This document shows, one piece after another, positions 16,851 through 24,522 of a stretch of 34,644 nt of DNA; the first letter of the stretch is position 1; each line of letters starts with the position of its first letter. The notes beneath the pieces were generated by a model. That model was not told the origin of the DNA and did not search any database. It saw only the letters and a program-made list of their open reading frames with translations. The translations under genes and the position numbers were made by a program. The DNA lies in assembly GCA_023427085.1 (NCBI GenBank), contig JAEZBO010000224.1, forward strand, positions 1 to 34,644. The letters run 5' to 3'. This DNA is from Pseudomonadota bacterium (lineage in GTDB: Bacteria > Pseudomonadota > Gammaproteobacteria > Burkholderiales > Burkholderiaceae_B).

Positions 16851-17708
16851 TCAGGCGCCAGTGGCCTTGGGCGAATCCGCGCGCGACGACCATTCGCTCC
16901 ATGAACCGGGATACAGCGCCGCGCCGTCGAGCCCGGCGATCTGCATGGCCAGCAGATTGTGACAGGCCGTCACGCCCGATCCGCACTGCGCGACCGACAG
17001 CGCCGGCGGCTGCCCGCCCAGCGTGGCCTCGAATTCGCGCCGCAACGTGGCGGCGTCCTTGAAGCGGCCGTGCTCGGTCAGGTTGTTCTTGAAGAACCGG
17101 TTGCGCGCCCCCGGGATATGGCCGCCTACCGGATCGAGGGTCTCGTTTTCGCCGCGGAACCGGTCGGCGGCGCGCGCATCGATGACGACCCGGTCGCCCT
17201 GTTGCACGTGCGCCAGCAGCGTGTCGTAGTCGACCGACTCGACCAGCGCCGGCCGCAAGACCAGCGTGCCGCGCGCATGCGGCATGGCCGGCTTGTCGCT
17301 GTCGGGGAAGCCGGCCTCGCGCCAGGCGGCCAGGCCACCGTCGAGCACCGCGACCGCCTCGTGGCCGATCCAGCGCAGCATCCACCACAGCCGCGCCGCG
17401 TACATACCACCCGCGTTGTCGTAGGCGACCACCTGCGTGCCGGACCCGGCGCCGAGCTCGGCCATGCGGGCGGCGAAGGCTTCGCGCGACGGCAGCGGAT
17501 GGCGGCCATTGCGGCCGCTCTTGGCGCCGCTCAGGTCGGTGTCGAGACTGACGTACCGCGCCCCCGGCACATGGGCCTGCTCGTAGGCGCGCCGGCCGGC
17601 CTGCGGGTCGGTGAGATCGAAACTGCAATCGAGCACCAGCACCGCGGCCGGATCGGCCTGCATCAGCGCCTGCAAGGGCGCGGGCTGGATGAGCGTCGTG
17701 TAGGGCAT
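16851..17708 (-). CDS. sseA: 3-mercaptopyruvate sulfurtransferase (tandem rhodanese)
   Basis: A 285-residue two-domain rhodanese: an inactive N-terminal domain (about 5-135) and a catalytic C-terminal domain (about 155-275). The active-site loop is CGSGVT (242-247, Cys242), the form typical of mercaptopyruvate rather than thiosulfate sulfurtransferases, which usually have CRKGVT. The linker block GGHIPGARN (195-203) is also family-typical. It transfers sulfane sulfur from 3-mercaptopyruvate to thiols or cyanide in the cytoplasm. The start at 17708 has a strong GGAGG eight bases upstream. It is divergent from gmk, 76 bp apart. Confidence 0.94.
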   Translation of the reverse strand: MPYTTLIQPAPLQALMQADPAAVLVLDCSFDLTDPQAGRRAYEQAHVPGARYVSLDTDLSGAKSGRNGRHPLPSREAFAARMAELGAGSGTQVVAYDNAGGMYAARLWWMLRWIGHEAVAVLDGGLAAWREAGFPDSDKPAMPHARGTLVLRPALVESVDYDTLLAHVQQGDRVVIDARAADRFRGENETLDPVGGHIPGARNRFFKNNLTEHGRFKDAATLRREFEATLGGQPPALSVAQCGSGVTACHNLLAMQIAGLDGAALYPGSWSEWSSRADSPKATGA

Positions 17709-17784
17709 GAACTGGACCTCCGTAAGCGTGCCTGGCAATTTTGGTATTCTTGCACCTTCGTACAGCCCTTGCATTGCAATCTCT
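17709..17784. promoter_or_regulatory. Divergent promoter region (sseA / gmk)
   Basis: 76 bp that must carry the promoters of sseA (leftward) and gmk (rightward), apart from any elements inside the genes. It contains a run of T-rich sequence (about 17740-17751) and TTGC-type hexamers, but I cannot assign a convincing -35/-10 pair to either strand. Confidence 0.35.
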
Positions 17785-18426
17785 ATGTCGTCTTCGCGCG
17801 CCGGTAACGTCTTCATGGTGGTCGCCCCCAGCGGCGCCGGCAAATCCAGCCTGGTCAACGCCCTGCTCGACCGCGATCCCAGCATCCGCCTGTCGATCTC
17901 GTGCACCACCCGCGCACCCCGCCCCGGCGAGACCGATGGCCGCGAATACCGCTTCGTCGACGTCGAGCGCTTCAAGCAGTTGCGCGACGAGCACGCGCTG
18001 CTAGAGTGGGCCGAGGTGCATGGCAATTTCTATGGCACGCCGCGCGATTTCATCGAGCAGCAGACCGCCCAGGGCCACGACGTGCTGCTGGAAATCGACT
18101 GGCAGGGCGCGCGCCAGGTGCGTGCGCATTACCCGGCCGCGATCGGCATCTTCATCCTGCCGCCGTCGATCGAGGCGCTCGAGAGCCGGCTGCAAAAACG
18201 CGGCCAGGACGACAGCCACGTGATCGCGCGCCGGCTGCTGGCGGCGGGGGGCGAGATCGCCCACGCGCCCGAATTCGAATATGTTATTATTAATCAAGAA
18301 TTTAGCGTCGCTTTGAATGAACTCGAACAGATCATTCAGGGCGCGCGTTTGCGCTTCCATTCCCAGGCCGCGCGGCACGCAGCGCTGTTTTCGCAACTGG
18401 GCATCTCGCCCGGCGCAAATTCCTGA
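17785..18426 (+). CDS. gmk: Guanylate kinase
   Basis: A 213-residue guanylate kinase, normal length. It converts GMP to GDP with ATP, a required step in GTP and (p)ppGpp supply. The P-loop is APSGAGKSS (14-22). The GMP-binding region includes SCTTRAPRPGETDGREYRFV and GNFYGT, and the lid has RRL residues. The ATG at 17785 fits the family N-terminus; an in-frame ATG at 17707 would add 26 unconserved residues and overlap sseA. It is first of gmk-rpoZ-spoT, which links guanine nucleotide supply to the stringent response. Near the 3' end (18271-18305) the codon choice turns abruptly AT-rich, a local anomaly described separately. Confidence 0.97.
   Translation: MSSSRAGNVFMVVAPSGAGKSSLVNALLDRDPSIRLSISCTTRAPRPGETDGREYRFVDVERFKQLRDEHALLEWAEVHGNFYGTPRDFIEQQTAQGHDVLLEIDWQGARQVRAHYPAAIGIFILPPSIEALESRLQKRGQDDSHVIARRLLAAGGEIAHAPEFEYVIINQEFSVALNELEQIIQGARLRFHSQAARHAALFSQLGISPGANS
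18282..18290 (+). promoter_or_regulatory. Candidate extended -10 promoter for rpoZ-spoT inside gmk
   Basis: TGTTATTAT matches the extended -10 pattern TGnTATAAT with one mismatch. It lies in an isolated AT-rich patch within the gmk coding sequence, about 200 bp before the rpoZ start. It would let rpoZ-spoT be expressed apart from gmk. The same patch could instead be a single-stranded RNase E-type processing site. Inferred from sequence only. Confidence 0.35.
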
Positions 18427-18487
18427 GCCGACCGGCCCGCTGGTCGCGACTCCCGTCCCTTTCCTTCTCACCTTCCAGGTATTTGCC

Positions 18488-18691
18488 ATGGCCCGTATCA
18501 CCGTCGAAGATTGCCTGAAGCGCATCCCCAACCGTTTCAACCTCACGCTGGCCGCGACCTATCGCGCCCGCGAGCTGGCCCAGGGCCATGCCCCGCGCAT
18601 CGACAGCAAGGACAAGCCGACCGTGACGGCGCTGCGCGAAGTCGCCGAAGGCCACACCGGCCTCGAAATGCTGCGCAAGGTTCCTACCTGA
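18488..18691 (+). CDS. rpoZ: RNA polymerase omega subunit
   Basis: A 67-residue omega subunit, the small RNA polymerase component that helps fold the beta-prime subunit and forms part of a ppGpp-binding site in Proteobacteria. The family start MARITVEDCLKRIPNRFNL is intact, followed by RARELAQG and the conserved KPTVTALREVAEG. The frame is open upstream, but the ATG at 18488 is clearly the family start, with AGGT about eight bases before it. It sits 61 bp after gmk and 28 bp before spoT, the usual order in beta- and gammaproteobacteria. Confidence 0.97.
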   Translation: MARITVEDCLKRIPNRFNLTLAATYRARELAQGHAPRIDSKDKPTVTALREVAEGHTGLEMLRKVPT

Positions 18692-18719
18692 TCGACTCAC
18701 CAGGCGGCCGCGCAACTCC

Positions 18720-21008
18720 ATGGCATTTTCAGGTTTCCGGCACGCTTCATCCGGACTGCTCGCAGCGCTGAAGGCCGGGTCCCGGCTGGGGCGCCGCGTC
18801 GGCAAGAAGAACAGTCAGTCGTCCCCGTCCGACGCCGGCGCGCCGCCGGCCGCGCCCGCCGCCGCGCCGATCGCGTCGCTGGCCGGCCTCACCGAGATCA
18901 TCTCCACCTATCTCGACGAGAAGGACATCGCCCGCGTGCGCGAGGCCTATCGGTTCTCCGATCAGGCCCATCTGGGGCAATTCCGCGCCAGCGGCGCGCC
19001 GTACATTTCGCATCCGATCGCCGTCACCGAGATCTGTGCCGGCTGGAAGCTCGACGCGCATGCCCTGATGGCCGCGCTGCTGCACGACGTGATGGAAGAC
19101 CAGCACGTCGCCAAGCACGAACTGGCCGAGCGCTTCGGCGCCGAGGTGGCCGAGCTGGTGGACGGCCTGTCCAAGCTCGACCGGCTCGATTTCGCCACCA
19201 AGGCCCAGCAGCAGGCCGAGAGTTTCCGCAAGATGCTGCTGGCGATGGCGCGCGACGTGCGGGTCATCCTGATCAAGCTGGCCGACCGCGTGCACAACAT
19301 GCGCACGCTCGACGCCGTCACCGCCGAGAAGCGCCGCCGCATCGCCCGCGAGACACTCGACATCTACGCGCCGATCGCGCACCGGCTCGGCCTGAACCTG
19401 CTGTTTCGCGAGTTGCAGGACCTCTGTTTCGAGGCGATGTACCCGAACCGCTACCAGGTGCTGAAAAAAGCCGTGCTGGCGGCCCGCGGCAACCGCCGTG
19501 AAGTGATCGGCAAGATCAGCGATGCGGTGCGCGCCGCGCTGCCGGCGGCCGGCATCGAGGCCGAGGTCAGCGGCCGCGAAAAGACCTTGTTCGGCGTCTA
19601 TCACAAGATGGCCGACCAGAAGAAGACCTTCTCCGAGGTGCTGGACATCTACGGCTTCCGGGTCGTGGTGCATACGTTGCCCGAGTGTTATCTGGCGCTG
19701 GGCACGCTGCACCAGCTGTACCGTCCGGTGCCGGGCAAGTTCAAGGACTACATCGCCATTCCCAAGCTCAATGGCTATCAGTCCCTGCACACCACACTGG
19801 TCGGCCCCTACGGCACGCCGATCGAGTTCCAGTTCCGCACGCGCGACATGCACCACGTCGCCGAAGAAGGCGTGGCGTCGCACTGGCTGTACAAAGAAGA
19901 CGACCTGTCGCTCAACGACCTGCAAAAGCGCACCCACCAGTGGCTGCAGTCGCTGCTCGACATCCAGAGCCAGACCGGTGATTCGGGCGAGTTCCTCGAG
20001 CACGTCAAGGTCGATCTGTTTCCCGACGCGGTCTATGTGTTCACGCCGCGCGGCACCATCATCTCGCTGCCGCGCGGCGCCACCCCGGTCGACTTCGCCT
20101 ACGCCATCCATACCGACATCGGCCACCAGGCGGTGGCGGCCAAGGTCAACGGCGATTTTGTGCCGCTGCGCACCGAGCTGACCAGCGGCGATACTGTCGA
20201 GATCATCACGTCGGGCGCCTCGCGCCCGAGCGCGCAGTGGCTCAATTACGTGCGCACCGGCCGCGCGCGCTCCGAGATCCGCCACTACCTGCGCACGGTC
20301 AAGTACGCCGAATCGGTCAGCTTCGGTGAACGCCTGCTGACCCAGGCGCTGGCCGAGCTGCGGCTCGACCTGCCGGCCGCGGACGACGCGGTATGGGAAA
20401 AGCTCGCACGGGCCTCGGGCGCGCGGTCGCGCGACGAGATCCTGGCCGACATCGGCCTGGGCAAGCGCCTGGCCGCGGTGGTCGCGCGTCGCTTCGCCCC
20501 TGAACATGCGCTGGTCGCCACCACCGCCGCGGCGGTCGACGAGATCACCTCGGCCCGCGCCGCGCCGATGACGATCCAGGGCAACGAAGGCCAGGCCGTG
20601 CAACTGGCGCCGTGCTGCGGCCCCCTGCCGGGCGACACCATCGTCGCCGGCATCCGGCTCGGCCACGGCCTGGTGGTGCATATCGACGACTGCCCGGTGG
20701 CGATGCGCGCCCGCGCGCGCGAACCCGAACGCTGGGTCGACGTGGTCTGGGACAGCCAGCCGGCCAAACACTTCTCGACCCGGCTCGACATCGTCACCCG
20801 CAACGAACGCGGCGTGCTGGGCCGCATCGCCGCCGAGGTCACCGCCACCGACGCCAACATCGTGCACGTGACCATGCACGACGACGCGGTGTCGACGGTC
20901 GCGCTGCACCTGACCATCCAGGTCGAGAGCCGCAAGCACCTGGCGCAGGTCATCCGCGCCGTGCGGCATGTGCCGCAGGTGCAGAAGATCGTGCGGGTCA
21001 AGGGCTGA
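18720..21008 (+). CDS. spoT: Bifunctional (p)ppGpp synthetase/hydrolase
   Basis: A 762-residue RelA/SpoT homologue. The HD hydrolase domain (about 75-220) keeps its metal residues (His98, HDVMED at 122-127) and KLADRVHNMRTL (186-197), so it should degrade (p)ppGpp. The synthetase domain (about 280-395) has GREKTLFGVYHKM, DIYGFRV, KDYIAIPKLNGYQSLHT and ASHWLYKE. TGS (about 433-500) and a C-terminal ACT domain (about 690-762) follow. Between them lies the Cys-containing LAPCCGPLPGD block. Both catalytic halves look intact, the SpoT/Rel pattern rather than RelA. The N-terminus carries about 50 extra low-complexity Ala/Pro/Ser residues before the HD fold. It lies last in gmk-rpoZ-spoT. Confidence 0.97.
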   Translation: MAFSGFRHASSGLLAALKAGSRLGRRVGKKNSQSSPSDAGAPPAAPAAAPIASLAGLTEIISTYLDEKDIARVREAYRFSDQAHLGQFRASGAPYISHPIAVTEICAGWKLDAHALMAALLHDVMEDQHVAKHELAERFGAEVAELVDGLSKLDRLDFATKAQQQAESFRKMLLAMARDVRVILIKLADRVHNMRTLDAVTAEKRRRIARETLDIYAPIAHRLGLNLLFRELQDLCFEAMYPNRYQVLKKAVLAARGNRREVIGKISDAVRAALPAAGIEAEVSGREKTLFGVYHKMADQKKTFSEVLDIYGFRVVVHTLPECYLALGTLHQLYRPVPGKFKDYIAIPKLNGYQSLHTTLVGPYGTPIEFQFRTRDMHHVAEEGVASHWLYKEDDLSLNDLQKRTHQWLQSLLDIQSQTGDSGEFLEHVKVDLFPDAVYVFTPRGTIISLPRGATPVDFAYAIHTDIGHQAVAAKVNGDFVPLRTELTSGDTVEIITSGASRPSAQWLNYVRTGRARSEIRHYLRTVKYAESVSFGERLLTQALAELRLDLPAADDAVWEKLARASGARSRDEILADIGLGKRLAAVVARRFAPEHALVATTAAAVDEITSARAAPMTIQGNEGQAVQLAPCCGPLPGDTIVAGIRLGHGLVVHIDDCPVAMRARAREPERWVDVVWDSQPAKHFSTRLDIVTRNERGVLGRIAAEVTATDANIVHVTMHDDAVSTVALHLTIQVESRKHLAQVIRAVRHVPQVQKIVRVKG

Positions 21009-21028
21009 GCGGCGGTCTCAGCCGCTCA
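21006..21028. terminator. Stem-loop formed by the two convergent stop codons
   Basis: TGAGCGGC (21006-21013) pairs perfectly with GCCGCTCA (21021-21028) around a seven-base loop. The spoT stop TGA is the left base of the stem and the dinB stop (TCA on this strand) is the right base. No T-run follows on either side, so it may be a weak or factor-aided bidirectional terminator, or only an RNA 3'-end stabiliser. Confidence 0.55.
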
Positions 21029-22246
21029 AGCGCCGTCGTCGTCGAATAACGGCAAGGTATAGGGATCGCCTTCATGGCGACCGCCGCGGTCGGCCGGCAG
21101 CGCCGCGGCCGGATCATCGGGCCGCAGCAAGGCCCCTACCCTGACACCCAGCAAGCGCAGCCGCCGCGATAGCGGCACCCGTTTCAGGCACTGGCCGGCG
21201 GCCTGGCGGATCTGTGCGGCATCGCGGGTCGGCAGGTTCAGCGTGACGTCGCGCGTGACGGTGCGAAAGTCGTCGTAGCGCAGTTTGATGCCGATGGTGC
21301 GGCCGACGAAGTTCTTGCGCGTCAGGTCGGCCGCCACCTGCGTGCACAGCCGCGTGAAGATGTCGCCCAGCACCGCCTTGTCCTGCACCGGATGCAGGTC
21401 ACGCTCGAAGGTGGTCTCGCGGCTGATCGACTTGGGCTCGCTGTAGGTCACCACCGGCCGTTCGTCCAGCCCGTGCGCGGCCTGGTACAGCCAGGCGCCG
21501 TAGCTGGCGCCGAACTGCTCGATCAGCCACTGCGGGTCGGCCCGCGCCAGGTCGCCGACGGTCTCCAGGCCGAGTGCCACCATGCGGGCGCCCGACTTCG
21601 GGCCGATGCCGTTGACGCGCCGCACCGGCAAGGGCCAGATGCGCGCCGGCAGGTCCGACATGTCGATGACGGTCAGGCCGTCGGGCTTGTCGAGCTCCGA
21701 ACAGAGCTTGGACAGCAGCTTGTTGGGGCTGATGCCGACCGAACAGGTCAGCCCGCCGGTGGCCTCGAACACCCGGGCGCGCAAGGCCGCGCCGATGGCG
21801 CGCGCGCCGGCCAGCGGATCGTGCTCGGTGCCATCCTGCGCACCCGGCACCTCGCTCAGGTCGATATAGATCTCGTCGATGCCGCGGTCTTCGATATGCG
21901 GCGCCAGCTCGGCCACGGCGGCCTTGAACAGCCGCGAATAATGGCGGTAGCGGTCGAAGTCGACCGGCAGCAGCACCGACTGCGGCGCCAGCGCGGCCGC
22001 CTTCATCATGCCCATCGCCGAATGCACGCCGAAGGCGCGCGCCTCGTAGGTGGCGGTGGTGACCACGCCGCGGCCGGCATAGTCGCGCAGCGTGCTTTGG
22101 GTCCAGCTGCCGTCGGCGAGCTGGCGCGGCGGCTCGGCACGGCCGCCGATGACCACCGGCAGGCCGCGCAGATGCGGATAGCGCAACAGTTCGACCGACG
22201 CGTAGAACGCGTCCATGTCCAGGTGGGCAATCAGGCGCTTGGCCAT
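21026..22246 (-). CDS. dinB: DNA polymerase IV (Y-family translesion polymerase)
   Basis: A 406-residue Y-family polymerase. Catalytic acids are Asp10 (HLDMDAFYASVE) and Asp124/Glu125 in RGIDEIYIDLS. The fingers/palm signature TYEARAFGVHSAMGM is present, and the thumb helix-hairpin-helix reads VNGIGPKSGARMVALGL. The C-terminus ends PYTLPLFDDD, whose LPLF fits the beta-clamp binding motif. Compared with E. coli Pol IV there is an insertion of about 17 residues (about 41-58) between GG and the VVTTATYEAR block, as I recall from other betaproteobacterial copies. It performs error-prone bypass of DNA damage. No LexA box was found in the 95-bp upstream gap. Confidence 0.95.
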   Translation of the reverse strand: MAKRLIAHLDMDAFYASVELLRYPHLRGLPVVIGGRAEPPRQLADGSWTQSTLRDYAGRGVVTTATYEARAFGVHSAMGMMKAAALAPQSVLLPVDFDRYRHYSRLFKAAVAELAPHIEDRGIDEIYIDLSEVPGAQDGTEHDPLAGARAIGAALRARVFEATGGLTCSVGISPNKLLSKLCSELDKPDGLTVIDMSDLPARIWPLPVRRVNGIGPKSGARMVALGLETVGDLARADPQWLIEQFGASYGAWLYQAAHGLDERPVVTYSEPKSISRETTFERDLHPVQDKAVLGDIFTRLCTQVAADLTRKNFVGRTIGIKLRYDDFRTVTRDVTLNLPTRDAAQIRQAAGQCLKRVPLSRRLRLLGVRVGALLRPDDPAAALPADRGGRHEGDPYTLPLFDDDGA

Positions 22247-22258
22247 GGTCCTTCAACG

Positions 22259-22290
22259 GAAAAAGCCGCCCGGACAGGCGGCTTCCTTGC
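22259..22290 (-). terminator. Intrinsic terminator after the amidase gene
   Basis: On the minus strand AAGCCGCC pairs with GGCGGCTT (plus bases 22263-22270 and 22277-22284, six-base loop) and runs into a T stretch. It lies between the amidase stop (22342) and the dinB start (22246), so it should isolate dinB from the amidase transcript. Confidence 0.85.
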
Positions 22291-22341
22291 AGCGGGCGTC
22301 GGGACGGCGCGGCGACATGCCGCGCGCGCCACCATGATAAA

Positions 22342-23691
22342 TCAGCGCGCCGCCAGGGCCTGCTCGACCGCCAGGCCCAGCGCCAGGATGCGCTCGTCGT
22401 GGCCGCCGGCCGCCGCCAGCGTCAGGCCGACCGGCGCCTCGCCATCGCGATGGCAAGGCAGCGACAGCGCGCAGCCGTCCAGGAAGTTGATGAAGGTCGG
22501 ATTGCGCAGCATCAGGCCGTTGTTCTTGAAATACAGCGCTTCGTCCTGCACCAGTTCGTGGATCGCCGGCGCCACGCGCGGCACGGTCGGCATCAGCAAG
22601 GCGTCGTAGCCCTCGATGCGCGCCTCGACGTCGGCGATCCAGTGCTGGCGGGCCGCGTCCAGCTCGATGAAGTCCGAGGCCGTCATGGCTTCGCCGCGGC
22701 GGATGCGCGAGACCACCCGCGGATCGTACTGGTCTTCGGCGCTGGCGATGAGTTCCTTGTGGAAGGTCCAGGCTTCCGACGCCGTATAGCCACCCTTGGC
22801 GTTGATGGCGGCCAGTTCGGCGAACTCCGGCAGCTCGATCTCGACGATCAGCGCGCCGGCGGCGGCCAGTACGTCGCGCGCACGGGCGAACGCAGCGGCG
22901 ACGGTCTCGTCCATGTCGTCGAGCACCACCGTGGTCGGCACGGCCAGCCGTGCGCCGCGCAGGTCGAAGGCAGCCGGCACGGCCGGCTCGTCACCGGCCA
23001 GGATCGAGTCGAGCACCGCGCAGCACGCCACCGACGCGGCCAGCGGGCCGAGCGAATCGAGGTTCAGCGACAGCGGCAGCACGCCCTGCATGTCGACACG
23101 CGTGGCGGTCGGCTTGAAGCCGGTCAGGCCGCACAGCGCCGACGGGATGCGCACCGAACCGCCGGTATCCGAGCCGATGCCGGCGACCGCCATGCCGTCG
23201 CTGACCGAGACCGCCGCGCCCGACGACGAGCCGCCCGGGATGCGGCCGGTGGCGCGATCCCAGGGATTGGCCGGCGTGCCGTGATGCGGATTGATGCCCA
23301 GGCCCGAGTAGGCGAATTCGGTCATGTTGGTGCGGCCGACGATGACCGCGCCGGCCGCTTGCAGGCGGCGCACCGCCAGCGCGCTGCGCTCGGCCGGCGG
23401 CGCTTCGTTGAGCACCACCGAGCCGGCACGGGTGGCCAGGCCTTCGATGTCGAACAGGTCCTTGACCGAGATCGGCAGGCCGTCGATCGGCGAGCGCGCC
23501 AGGCCGGCCGCGCGCAGCAGGTCGGACGCGCGGGCGGCGGCCAGCGCCTGGTCGGCGAACAGATCGGTGAAGACGCGGGCGCCCTCGCCTTGCTCGTCCC
23601 GGGCACGGGCCAGGGCAGCTTCGGTCAGGGCAACGGAGGTGGTGCGGCCGGCCTGCAGGTCGGCGGCCAGTTCGGCGATGGTCGGAGTCAT
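22342..23691 (-). CDS. Amidase signature family hydrolase
   Basis: A 449-residue amidase-signature enzyme. The Ser-cisSer-Lys triad is visible: Lys77 (PISVKDLFD), the GGSSSG loop (153-158) and Ser179 in GSDTGGSVRIPS. It hydrolyses a carboxamide to acid and ammonia or amine in the cytoplasm. It is annotated in relatives as amidase or GatA-like, but there is no gatB/gatC nearby, so a tRNA amidotransferase role is unlikely. It lies downstream of the DUF2848 gene in the LysR/TRAP cluster, which suggests it acts on the imported substrate or its product. A terminator-like hairpin in the intervening 101 bp means it may have its own promoter. No strong ribosome-binding site is seen. Confidence 0.93.
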   Translation of the reverse strand: MTPTIAELAADLQAGRTTSVALTEAALARARDEQGEGARVFTDLFADQALAAARASDLLRAAGLARSPIDGLPISVKDLFDIEGLATRAGSVVLNEAPPAERSALAVRRLQAAGAVIVGRTNMTEFAYSGLGINPHHGTPANPWDRATGRIPGGSSSGAAVSVSDGMAVAGIGSDTGGSVRIPSALCGLTGFKPTATRVDMQGVLPLSLNLDSLGPLAASVACCAVLDSILAGDEPAVPAAFDLRGARLAVPTTVVLDDMDETVAAAFARARDVLAAAGALIVEIELPEFAELAAINAKGGYTASEAWTFHKELIASAEDQYDPRVVSRIRRGEAMTASDFIELDAARQHWIADVEARIEGYDALLMPTVPRVAPAIHELVQDEALYFKNNGLMLRNPTFINFLDGCALSLPCHRDGEAPVGLTLAAAGGHDERILALGLAVEQALAAR

Positions 23692-23716
23692 GAGGTTCTG
23701 TCAGTCTTCTTGAAGT

Positions 23717-23767
23717 GAAAAACCGGCGGACCCGGCCGGCGCATTCAGCGCCCGCCGCGTCCGCCGG
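23717..23767 (-). terminator. Hairpin terminator between DUF2848 gene and amidase
   Basis: On the plus strand CCGGCGGAC (23723-23731) and GTCCGCCGG (23759-23767) form a perfect nine-pair stem. The enclosed bases hold a second small hairpin (GGCGC-attca-GCGCC type). Read leftward the stem is followed directly by five T and an AT-rich stretch. This fits an intrinsic terminator ending the TRAP/DUF2848 transcript, at least partly. Confidence 0.7.
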
Positions 23768-23792
23768 CCGTCAGCCACGCAGGGCCGGACGA

Positions 23793-24479
23793 TCAGGCGA
23801 TTTCGGGCAGGATCTCGACATCATAACGATGCGTGATCGAGCGCTGGCGGCGCGGATCGTAGAGCTCCATCTCGAAGCTCGGCGCCGGGCGGATGCCGCC
23901 GATGGCGCCGACGGTGCCGCAGGTCATGCCGACACCGGCCGGCAGCACCTGCTGGCCGCCGGTGTGGCCCTGGATCAGGTCGACCGGCGTGCGCAGCGAT
24001 GCCAGCGGACCGTCCTGGTAGACCACCGTCTGGCCGCCCTCGACGATGCGCGAACGGATCACCAGCTCGTCCCAGTACTCGGCCACCTCGGCCAGGCGCC
24101 AGGCCTGGCGCGCCACCGGCTTGACGCAGACCTGCTTGGACAGCGCCACGCTGACCGCCTCGAGCTTGCGGTCGGTGTGGTCGGACGCGATGCTGACGTA
24201 GAGCTCGCCGTCGACGGTGAAGACGAAGGTCTCGACCTCGCCCGACGAGGCATCGCCGACCACCTGGATGCTGGCGTCCTGCGTCAGCTGGTTGTGGGCG
24301 ATGCGGTAGTACAGCGGCACGGCGCTGGGACGCGGCACGCCCAGTTCGGCCAGTTCCTCGATGTGATGCTCGATGGCGGCCAGGTCGCGGCCGGCCCAGC
24401 CGGCCACGATCACGCTGGAGAAATCGACGTCGACGCTGCGGGCGCCTTGTTCGGTCAACAGTTCAAAAGTCAGTTTCAT
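23793..24479 (-). CDS. DUF2848 family protein
   Basis: A 228-residue protein that I match to DUF2848, a family without an assigned function that often sits by amidases and transporters in Bordetella-like genomes. No signal peptide or membrane segment, so cytoplasmic. The middle has VSIASDHTDRKLEAVSVALS (about 116-135), and the C-terminal half contains VVYQDGPLASLRTPVDLI, VLPAGVGMTCGTVGAIGG and a final strand pair. That order (Q-D-G block, then a glycine-rich GVG turn, then a terminal strand) is reminiscent of the fumarylacetoacetate hydrolase fold, but this is by eye and unproven. It is 43 bp downstream of dctM and probably co-transcribed, implying a role in using the TRAP substrate. Confidence 0.8.
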   Translation of the reverse strand: MKLTFELLTEQGARSVDVDFSSVIVAGWAGRDLAAIEHHIEELAELGVPRPSAVPLYYRIAHNQLTQDASIQVVGDASSGEVETFVFTVDGELYVSIASDHTDRKLEAVSVALSKQVCVKPVARQAWRLAEVAEYWDELVIRSRIVEGGQTVVYQDGPLASLRTPVDLIQGHTGGQQVLPAGVGMTCGTVGAIGGIRPAPSFEMELYDPRRQRSITHRYDVEILPEIA

Positions 24480-24522
24480 GATGCTTCGCTCAAAACGTTG
24501 TATCGATCAGATCGGGGCGGGC

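Noticed and set aside
18747..20969. 740-codon open frame antisense to spoT
   Set aside because: No motifs, composition typical of antisense frames in GC-rich DNA, spoT is certain.
22342..23691. Glutamyl-tRNA(Gln) amidotransferase subunit A
   Set aside because: Same catalytic motifs, but no gatB or gatC nearby and the context is catabolic; a general amidase fits better.
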